Below are positions 45,794-52,234 of a stretch of 64,000 bases of DNA, in pieces. How positions within the stretch are numbered: the stretch's first letter is position 1; each line of letters starts with the position of its first letter. Under the pieces are notes generated by a model that searched no databases, was not told the origin of the DNA, and saw only the letters and a list, made by a program, of their open reading frames with translations. The stretch comes from Flammeovirga yaeyamensis (GTDB lineage: Bacteria; Bacteroidota; Bacteroidia; Cytophagales; Flammeovirgaceae). The DNA is taken from the NCBI RefSeq assembly GCF_018736045.1, contig NZ_CP076133.1, forward strand, positions 682,001-746,000. Reading direction: 5' to 3'. The translations under genes and the position numbers were made by a program.

Positions 45794-46483
45794 ATGAACG
45801 CTATTTCAATTTCAATGCTTGATGATGAAGCTTTAATTGTTTCTTTACTGACTAATTTTTTTGAAGAACAAGAAGAAATAGAAGTTTTATCAAACCATAC
45901 AAATGGAGACGACTTTCTGGCTCAACTTTCCGAGGAAAATAAGATCCCCCAAATCTTAATATTGGACCTCAAAATGGAAGGAAAAAGTGGAGTCGATATC
46001 TTGTCCATTTTAAAGAAAGATTACCCATCCATAAAAACGATTATCATGTCTTCTCATTACAATAAGTCCTTAATGGGTTTTATGCTAAAGACCGGGGCTG
46101 CGGCTTTTATTCCAAAAGGGGTATCTCCAAAAAAACTATTACAAATCATTAAAGAAGTAAATGAAAGAGGCTTCTATTTTGAACAAGATCAATTAAACAT
46201 CATCCGAGAACAAGTATCTTCTAAAACGCCTGTACCTAATCTGTCTAACGATGTGGTGCTGTCCAATAGAGAGATAGATGTACTCAAACTTATTTGCTAC
46301 CAAAAAACGGCTAAAGAAATTGGAGATGAGCTGTTCATTACCAAAAGAACAGTTGAGGGCCATAAGAATAATCTCTTCTTAAAAACAGAAACTAAAAATA
46401 TTGCCGGTTTAGTTATCTATGCTATTCAGCATAACATTGTAAAGGCAGAAGATTTATTCATCTCTTTAAAAGCGTTGGATTAA
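45794..46483 (+). CDS. NarL/FixJ-type response regulator
   Basis: 229 residues. Receiver domain with the acidic pair (MLDDE) and phosphoacceptor Asp58 in ILILDLKME, the Ser/Lys switch residues in IIMSSHYN and FIPKG, then a LuxR-type HTH (LSNREIDVLKLICYQKTAKE, TKRTVEGHKNNLF). It starts directly after the kinase stop (TAAATG). A full palindromic element separates it from the first lipoprotein gene, so the array is a candidate target. Confidence 0.93.
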   Translation: MNAISISMLDDEALIVSLLTNFFEEQEEIEVLSNHTNGDDFLAQLSEENKIPQILILDLKMEGKSGVDILSILKKDYPSIKTIIMSSHYNKSLMGFMLKTGAAAFIPKGVSPKKLLQIIKEVNERGFYFEQDQLNIIREQVSSKTPVPNLSNDVVLSNREIDVLKLICYQKTAKEIGDELFITKRTVEGHKNNLFLKTETKNIAGLVIYAIQHNIVKAEDLFISLKALD

Positions 46484-46488
46484 TCTCC

Positions 46489-46639
46489 ACTGGTGCAAAT
46501 GTTAAGGGCTAACGTCATTTGTGTCTAAAAACTTGAGAGGTCTCCCGACCTCGTGTACTTTTTGAATATAAAAACGAGGTCGGGAGACCTCTGACGTTTT
46601 TCAAGCACAAGAACCGCTACGCTAAATTCTTGCGCTAGT
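46489..46639. mobile_element. REP-like inverted dimer E3
   Basis: Full 151-bp copy between the response regulator and the first array gene. Left terminal hairpin slightly changed (ACTGGTGCAAATG). Central loop in the common orientation (CGTGTACTTTTTG). Confidence 0.85.
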
Positions 46640-46695
46640 GGGTCACATATATTTTTTATCACAGCAATTTTATTTGTTACAAAGACTAATTATTT

Positions 46696-47427
46696 ATGAA
46701 AATCAAACAACAATTCTCTTACCTCATCGGCATCTTATGTTCCGTAGGTATTCTTTATTCATGTACAACATCATCTTCAGAAAATGAGATGGTTAAAAGT
46801 GAAGAAGTTATCGACAATTCTTTGTTATCTCATTGGGAAAAAGCACGATTAGATAAAGATCAAGTAATAAAGATCTTTAGCAGTAACTCAAATACTTTCC
46901 ATTTCACGAAGGAAGCTTTTTCATCAAAAGTCCATGCGTATTTAGGTTACAATCCTGAAACAGAAAATCTGAGTTTTACAATAGTCACAGCAAAAAGTGA
47001 TACCGTGGGTAATTCTTCATTTCTAACTCAATCCATTCTAGGATCGACGAAAGAAGAGTTATCCTTTTTTAATACCACCGCTGAGAATGCGAACTCTATT
47101 CCTTGGGATGTAGCCCACGAACGAATTAGCAATTGGAATAACGACAATATTCGTAATCAGTGGATTGAAGAACGTTTTGCGAATAATCCATCTGAACTAG
47201 GTATCGTTAAACTCTTTATCATTCCAGAAAATGATTTTAACTATGGAGATACTCACCAATGTTATTTAGGCTTGAAGGAAGTACAAAAGGAAGGAGAACC
47301 GATTCGTTATCAAGTAGATTTGATAGTGGTGAATACATTTGAGAGATCTGGGGGGAGGACTGCTTCGGAGAGGAATATTGAAGATATTACTTACCCTATA
47401 CCTCCTTTTCAACATGGAGGAGAATAA
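46696..47427 (+). CDS. tandem-array lipoprotein, copy 1
   Basis: 243 residues with a lipobox (SVGILYSCTTSS; Cys23). The mature protein contains KIFSSNSNTFHFTKEAFSSK, HAYLGYNPETENLSF and NSIPWDVAHERISNWNND, and ends with SERNIEDITYPIPPFQHGGE. Helical/beta mix; no known domain. Copy 1 differs from copies 2-4 at scattered positions. It follows a two-component system separated by a palindromic dimer. Family membership and lipid anchoring are seen; function and surface exposure are not. Confidence 0.85.
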   Translation: MKIKQQFSYLIGILCSVGILYSCTTSSSENEMVKSEEVIDNSLLSHWEKARLDKDQVIKIFSSNSNTFHFTKEAFSSKVHAYLGYNPETENLSFTIVTAKSDTVGNSSFLTQSILGSTKEELSFFNTTAENANSIPWDVAHERISNWNNDNIRNQWIEERFANNPSELGIVKLFIIPENDFNYGDTHQCYLGLKEVQKEGEPIRYQVDLIVVNTFERSGGRTASERNIEDITYPIPPFQHGGE

Positions 47428-47440
47428 TTAATAAACCAAC

Positions 47441-47591
47441 ACTGGCGCAAATGTTAAGCGTCAGCGTCATTTGTGCCTAAAAACGTAAGAGGTCTCCCGA
47501 CCTCGTGTACTTTTTGAATAATAAAACGAGGTCGGGAGACCTCTGAAGTTTTTCAAGCACAAGAACCGCTACGCTAAATTCTTGCGCTAGT
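47441..47591. mobile_element. REP-like inverted dimer E4
   Basis: Full 151-bp copy. Central loop reads CGTGTACTTTTTGAATAATA towards the right arm. Confidence 0.88.
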
Positions 47592-47647
47592 GGTTCACAT
47601 ATATTTTTTATCACAGCAATTTTATTTGTTACAAAGACTAATTATTT

Positions 47648-48379
47648 ATGAAAATCAAACAAAAATTTCCTTACCTCATCGGTATCTTATGTTCCGTAGG
47701 TATTCTTTATTCATGTACAACATCATCTTCAGAAAATGAGATGGTTAAAAGTGAAGAAACTATTGATAATGCTTTATTATCCAATTGGGATAAAGCAAGA
47801 TTAGATAAAGATCAGGTAATAAAGATCTTTAGCAGTAACTCAAATACTTTCCATTTCACGAAGGAGGCTTTTTCATCTAAAGTACATGCGTATTTGGGTT
47901 ACAACCCTGAAACAGAAAGTCTGAGTTTTACCATTGTAACAGCAGAAAGTGATACGGTGGGCAATACTTCATTTTTGGCTCAATCTATCCTAGGATCAGA
48001 GAAAGAAGAGTTATCCTTTTTTAGTACCACCGCTGAGAATGCCAACTCTATTCCTTGGGATGTAGCCCACGAACGAATTAGTAATTGGAATAACGATGAC
48101 ATTCGTAATCAATGGATTGAAGAACGCTTTACGAATAATCCATCAGAACTAGGTATCGTTAAACTCTTTATCATTCCGGAAAACGATTTCAATTATGGTG
48201 ATACTCACCAATGTTATTTGGGTTTGAAGGAAGTGCAAAAGGAAGGAGAACCAATTCGTTATCAAGTAGATTTGATAGTGGTGAATACATTTGAGAGATC
48301 TGGGGGGAGGACTGCTTCGGAGAGGAATATTGAAGATATTTCTTACCCTATACCTCCTTTTCAACATGGAGGAGAATAA
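47648..48379 (+). CDS. tandem-array lipoprotein, copy 2
   Basis: 243 residues, the closest relative of copy 1, with the same lipobox and C-terminal end (NIEDISYPIPPFQHGGE). Variable sites include NALLSNWDKARLDKDQ and NDDIRNQWIEERFTNN. Same leader and preceding dimer. Confidence 0.85.
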   Translation: MKIKQKFPYLIGILCSVGILYSCTTSSSENEMVKSEETIDNALLSNWDKARLDKDQVIKIFSSNSNTFHFTKEAFSSKVHAYLGYNPETESLSFTIVTAESDTVGNTSFLAQSILGSEKEELSFFSTTAENANSIPWDVAHERISNWNNDDIRNQWIEERFTNNPSELGIVKLFIIPENDFNYGDTHQCYLGLKEVQKEGEPIRYQVDLIVVNTFERSGGRTASERNIEDISYPIPPFQHGGE

Positions 48380-48392
48380 TTAATAAACCCAC

Positions 48393-48543
48393 ACTGGCGC
48401 AAATGTTAAGCGTCAGCGTCATTAGTGTCTATAAACGTTAGAGGTCTCCTGACCTCGTGTACTTTTTGTATAATAAAACGAGGTCGGGAGACCTCTGAAG
48501 TTTTTTTAACACAAGAACCGCTACGCTAAATTCTTGCGCTAGT
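48393..48543. mobile_element. REP-like inverted dimer E5
   Basis: Full 151-bp copy with common loop orientation (CGTGTACTTTTTGTATAATA). One arm differs (CTCCTGACCTC) on the left. Confidence 0.85.
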
Positions 48544-48599
48544 GGTTCACATATATTTTTTACCACAGCAATTTTATTTGTTACAAAGACTAATTATTT

Positions 48600-49331
48600 A
48601 TGAAAATCAAACAAAAAATCTCTTACCTCATCGGTATCTTATGTTCCGTAGGTATTCTTTATTCATGTACAACATCATCTTCAGAAAATGAGATGGTTAA
48701 AGGTGAAGAAGCTATCGATAATTCTTTATTGTCCAATTGGGATAAAGCAAGATTAGATAAAGATCAAGTAACAAAGATCTTTAGCAGTAGCTCAAATACT
48801 TTCCATTTCACGAAGGAGGCTTTTTCATCTAAAGTACATGCGTATTTGGGGTACAATCCTGAAACAGAAAGTCTGAGTTTTACCATCGTTACAGCAGAAA
48901 GTGATACGGTGGGTAATACTTCGTTTTTGGCTCAATCCATCCTAGGATCAGAGAAAGAAGAGTTATCCTTTTTTAGTACGACTGCTGAGAATGCCAACTC
49001 TATTCCTTGGGATGTGGCCCACGAACGAATCAGCAATTGGAATAATGACAATATTCGTAATCAATGGATTGAAGAACGCTTTGTGAATAATCCATCAGAA
49101 CTAGGTATTGTTAAACTCTTTATCATACCAGAAAACGATTTCAATTATGGTGATACTCACCAATGTTATTTGGGTTTGAAGGAGGTGCAAAAGGATGGAG
49201 AACCTATTCGTTATCAAGTAGATTTAATAGTGGTGAATACGTTTGAGAGATCTGGGGGGAGGACTGCTTCGGAGAGGAATGTGGAGGATATGGCAACTCC
49301 TGTACCGCCATTTCCTCCTTCAGCAGAATAA
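48600..49331 (+). CDS. tandem-array lipoprotein, copy 3
   Basis: 243 residues, highly similar to copies 1 and 2 except at the C-terminal tail, which changes to NVEDMATPVPPFPPSAE. Lipobox Cys23 unchanged. The conserved spacing of Pro residues in the tail suggests a short exposed linker or binding tail. Function unknown. Confidence 0.85.
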   Translation: MKIKQKISYLIGILCSVGILYSCTTSSSENEMVKGEEAIDNSLLSNWDKARLDKDQVTKIFSSSSNTFHFTKEAFSSKVHAYLGYNPETESLSFTIVTAESDTVGNTSFLAQSILGSEKEELSFFSTTAENANSIPWDVAHERISNWNNDNIRNQWIEERFVNNPSELGIVKLFIIPENDFNYGDTHQCYLGLKEVQKDGEPIRYQVDLIVVNTFERSGGRTASERNVEDMATPVPPFPPSAE

Positions 49332-49345
49332 TAAATAAATCTACC

Positions 49346-49496
49346 ACTGGCGCAAATGTTAAGCGTCAGCGTCATTTGTGCCTAAAAACGTAAGAGGTCT
49401 CCCGACCTCGTTTTATTATTCAAAAAGTACACGAGGTCGGGAGACCTCTTACGTTTTTCAAGCACAAGAACCGCTACGCTAAATTCTTGCGCTAGT
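49346..49496. mobile_element. REP-like inverted dimer E6 with inverted central loop
   Basis: Full 151-bp copy whose loop (CGTTTTATTATTCAAAAAGT to the right arm) is the exact reverse complement of the E4 loop, while both ends keep the usual orientation. Its central arms are perfect over 27 bp. Confidence 0.9.
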
Positions 49497-49549
49497 GGGT
49501 CACATATATTTACCACAGCAATTTTATTTGTTACAAAGACTAATTATTT

Positions 49550-50281
49550 ATGAAAATCCAACAAAAATTTACTTACCTCATCAGCACCTTATGTTCTGTA
49601 GGTATTCTTTATTCTTGTACAATATCATCTTCAGAAAGTGTGATGGTAAAAAGTGAAGAAACTATCGATAATGCTTTGATATCCAATTGGGATAAAGCAC
49701 GATTAGATAAAGATCAAGTAATAAAGATCTTTAGCAGTAACTCAAATACTTTCCATTTCACAAAGGAGGCTTTTTCATCTAAAGTCCATGTTTATTTAGG
49801 TTACAATCCTGAAACAGAAAGTCTGAGTTTTACCATAGTTACAGCAGAAAGTGATACCGTGGGTAATTCTTCATTTCTAACTCAATCTATTCTAGGATCC
49901 GAGAAAGAAGAGTTATCCTTTTTTAGTACCACTGCTGAGAATGCCAACTCAATTCCTTGGGATGTAGCCCACGAACGAATTAGTAATTGGAATAACGATG
50001 ACATTCGTGATCAGTGGATTGAAGAACGTTTTGCCAATAATCCATCTGAACTAGGAATCGTTAAACTCTTTATCATTCCAGAAAACGATTTCAATTATGG
50101 TGATACTCACCAATGTTATTTGGGTTTGAAGGAAGTGCAAAAGGAAGGAGAACCGATTCGCTATCAAGTCGATTTGATAGTGGTGAATACTTTTGAGAAA
50201 TCTGGGGGGAGGACTGCTTCTGTGAGGAATGTAGAGGATGTGGCAACTCCTGTACCTCCATTTGATCCTAATATTCAATAG
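49550..50281 (+). CDS. tandem-array lipoprotein, copy 4
   Basis: 243 residues, the most diverged of the four (signal segment STLCSVGILYSCTISSSESV; tail NVEDVATPVPPFDPNIQ) but still near-identical in the core. Last unit of the array; the toxin-antitoxin module lies beyond the next dimer. Confidence 0.85.
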   Translation: MKIQQKFTYLISTLCSVGILYSCTISSSESVMVKSEETIDNALISNWDKARLDKDQVIKIFSSNSNTFHFTKEAFSSKVHVYLGYNPETESLSFTIVTAESDTVGNSSFLTQSILGSEKEELSFFSTTAENANSIPWDVAHERISNWNNDDIRDQWIEERFANNPSELGIVKLFIIPENDFNYGDTHQCYLGLKEVQKEGEPIRYQVDLIVVNTFEKSGGRTASVRNVEDVATPVPPFDPNIQ

Positions 50282-50297
50282 TAGGAGGTTTTTCACC

Positions 50298-50449
50298 ATT
50301 GGAGCAAATGTTAAGCGCCAGCGTCATTTGTGTCTAGAAACGTTAGAGGTCTCCCGACCTCGTGTTTTTTTTAATAATAGTACACGAGGTCGGGAGACCT
50401 CTGAAGTTTTTTAAGCACAAGAACCGCTACGCTAAATTCTTGCGCTAGT
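50298..50449. mobile_element. REP-like inverted dimer E7
   Basis: Full copy with one extra T and a changed left end (ATTGGAGCAAATG). Loop is a T-run variant (CGTGTTTTTTTTAATAATAG). Confidence 0.82.
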
Positions 50450-50488
50450 GGTTTAATTAACTGCAAATTAAATTTAAATGACTGAAAT

Positions 50489-50818
50489 TTACTTTGGTAT
50501 AAATTCAAGTAATTCGCTTAATTCCTTATCGGTGATATTGGTTTTGCTTGATTTATCATAAATGGATAGTAAGTATACTGAAGTTTCTGAAACTTGCACG
50601 TAGGTAATAATTCTGGATCCTCCCGATTTACCCTTTCCTTTAGATGTAATTGCCATTCTAATCTTATAGCAATTGTTACCTAAGGAGGTTCCAAGTTTTG
50701 GGTTCACTTCTAATTCCTCAATAAGTTTAGCAAAATCGTTTTTAATTGATGGGTATTTCTTTGCTAACTTTTTTAATTCCTTTTTGAAATTAGGAATTAC
50801 TGAAACGTTATAATTCAT
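50489..50818 (-). CDS. RelE/ParE-superfamily toxin
   Basis: 109 residues from the ATG at 50818. The layout fits the RelE/ParE fold: VIPNFKKELKKLAKKYPSIK, then KLIEELEVNPKLGTSLGNNC, YKIRMAITSKGKGKSGGSRI and TYVQVSETSVYLLSIYDKS. Likely a type II toxin (ribosome-dependent RNase or gyrase inhibitor; which cannot be told). Its ATG overlaps the last 11 bp of the antitoxin frame. The pair lies between dimers E7 and E8. Confidence 0.82.
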   Translation of the reverse strand: MNYNVSVIPNFKKELKKLAKKYPSIKNDFAKLIEELEVNPKLGTSLGNNCYKIRMAITSKGKGKSGGSRIITYVQVSETSVYLLSIYDKSSKTNITDKELSELLEFIPK

Positions 50819-51014
50819 CAAGTAAATCTTTAGCAGAAGTTGCTTTTAATTTACCCTCTTTTACAAGTTTCATTTCATCTACGGCTTGTTTTACGCTTTT
50901 TAAAACTTCAGCCTTTTGAGGAGTTAAAGTTTCTGTTTTAACGTAGTTGAAATTATTTAGAAGCTCCATAATAAATGCAGCTTTATTGTCTTTTATGTCT
51001 AATAAAACTTTCAT
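50808..51014 (-). CDS. type II antitoxin partner of RelE-like toxin
   Basis: 68 residues from the ATG at 51014 (MKVLLDIKDNKAAFIMELLN); an upstream in-frame start would add 15 residues. Short helical protein with an acidic C-terminal region (AVDEMKLVKEGKLKATSAKD). The MKVLLDIKDNKAAF-type start is common in Bacteroidota antitoxins. It precedes and overlaps the toxin gene, the usual order. Confidence 0.8.
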   Translation of the reverse strand: MKVLLDIKDNKAAFIMELLNNFNYVKTETLTPQKAEVLKSVKQAVDEMKLVKEGKLKATSAKDLLDEL

Positions 51015-51115
51015 AAGAAAATATTTAAACCGGGTAAGCTTGCCGCCTTTATAATACATTGTGAATTACAAATATACGGGAATAAAATACGATTAAAAAG
51101 TTTATTGTTTTACCA

Positions 51116-51266
51116 TCTGGCGCAAATGTTAAGTGCTAACGTCATTTGTGCATATAAACGTTAGAGGTCTCCCGACCTCGTGTTTTTTTAATAATAGTAC
51201 ACGAGGTCGGGAGACCTCTGAAGTTTTTTAAACACAAGAACCGCTACGCTAAATTCTTGCGCTAGA
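51116..51266. mobile_element. REP-like inverted dimer E8, supplies RAYT stop codon
   Basis: Full 151-bp copy. Its right end (TTGCGCTAGA) overlaps the transposase 3' end; the stop codon TAG at 51264-51262 is part of the terminal repeat. Confidence 0.88.
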
Positions 51267-51810
51267 TTAGTTCAACATCGAGTATCTTGAATTTTTTGCC
51301 TGAATAATGTCGAGCACTACTGAGAAGATATTCATCGGGTTCATTCACTATTCCATTTCTAACAGGATTTTGGTGAATGTATTCAATTTTCTGATTTAAT
51401 AGTGAACTATTACTTAACTCAATAGGATGATTTCCGTGTTGCCAAAATTGATATTTCTGCTTTTTATGACTTGCTTCTGTCTCAAATAACCATAATATCC
51501 AATTTTTTCTACTTTCAAATGGATTGTCCTTTATGGCTTTAAGAATATTTGCTGAAGTATATTTCTTGATGTCTCTCAAAATGTATTCAAGCTCCACTTC
51601 CATTTCTTTACTTGAGATCACTAAATGAATATGATTGGTCATAATAACATAGGCATGAATTACTAAACCTTTGTTTTGTTGGCAAAACTTCAAACTATCA
51701 ATTACTATATCGATATACTCTTTTCTTGTGAAAATATCTATCCATTTGACAACAGAGAGGGTCACAAAATAACATTGTGATTGATCTAAGAACTTGTATT
51801 TTTTACTCAT
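51262..51810 (-). CDS. REP-associated tyrosine transposase (RAYT, Y1/HUH family)
   Basis: 182 residues. The HUH motif is intact in VIMTNHIHLVI (H60, H62). The catalytic Tyr is predicted as Tyr84 in LRDIKKYTSANI. Downstream WQHGNHPIE, IEYIHQNPVR and SSARHYSG blocks are typical of RAYTs, single-domain relatives of IS200/IS605 TnpA that act on palindromic repeats. The gene is flanked on both sides, in the same orientation, by full dimers (E8 at its 3' end, E9 64 bp upstream of its ATG). No IS ends or TnpB partner are seen, so it is judged a domesticated or repeat-mobilising transposase. Confidence 0.92.
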   Translation of the reverse strand: MSKKYKFLDQSQCYFVTLSVVKWIDIFTRKEYIDIVIDSLKFCQQNKGLVIHAYVIMTNHIHLVISSKEMEVELEYILRDIKKYTSANILKAIKDNPFESRKNWILWLFETEASHKKQKYQFWQHGNHPIELSNSSLLNQKIEYIHQNPVRNGIVNEPDEYLLSSARHYSGKKFKILDVELI

Positions 51811-51874
51811 GAATCGTTAGTTAATTTTGAATGTATTACAATGATAATCAATTTGTCGGGTTTTAAGCAAACTA

Positions 51875-52025
51875 ACTGGCGCAAATGTTAAGTGCTAACG
51901 TCATTTGTGCCCAAAAACTTAAGAGGTCTCCCGACCTCGTGTTACTTTACAAATAGTATACGAGGTCAGGAGACCTCTAAAGTTTTTAAAGCACAAGAAC
52001 CGCTACGCTAAATTCTTGCGCTAGT
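51875..52025. mobile_element. REP-like inverted dimer E9
   Basis: Full 151-bp copy upstream of the transposase. Loop differs (CGTGTTACTTTACAAATAGT). Confidence 0.88.
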
Positions 52026-52083
52026 TTGTGATTTAATAATTGGTTTATAAAGCCCTTTTAATCAAAATATTAATTCCATATCA

Positions 52084-52130
52084 AGAGGTAATTATCTTGC
52101 AGTGTGTAAGATAATTACCTCTATTTTTTT
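52084..52130 (+). terminator. strong terminator-like hairpin with no upstream plus-strand gene
   Basis: AGAGGTAATTATCTT / AAGATAATTACCTCT form a perfect 15-bp stem with a 9-nt loop, then a seven-base T-run. The nearest upstream plus-strand gene is 1.8 kb away, so it may end an unannotated RNA or act as an attenuator before the mannosidase gene. Confidence 0.75.
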
Positions 52131-52234
52131 GAGGATATTTTAGTAGGTGATAAATCCATAACTATCAAAAATAAAATCTTCCCTCTTTTGTAATTAGTCG
52201 CTTTTTACCTTGCTGATATATCGAAATAAAAGGA

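Larger units (their letters stand above)
46489..50449 (+). repeat. four-copy tandem array, 952-bp unit
   Basis: Lipoprotein start codons lie at 46696, 47648, 48600 and 49550, so the units are 952, 952 and 950 bp. Each unit is one 732-bp lipoprotein gene, one 151-bp palindromic dimer and a shared ~60-bp leader ending in GTTACAAAGACTAATTATTT. The high identity between units predicts copy-number change by recombination and makes assembly collapse possible. Confidence 0.9.

Noticed and set aside
46489-50449. Assembly duplication artefact of the lipoprotein genes
   Set aside because: The four copies differ at many scattered positions and in their C-terminal tails, so they are real paralogues, although unit number could still be miscounted.
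51262-51810. IS200/IS605 insertion sequence
   Set aside because: No TnpB and no IS-type ends; the single Y1 protein with WQHGNHPIE and HQNPVR blocks and flanking REP dimers fits a RAYT.
41817-52025. Possible CRISPR-like array from regularly recurring repeats
   Set aside because: Repeats are 151 bp, palindromic dimers separated by whole genes, with no spacers or cas genes.
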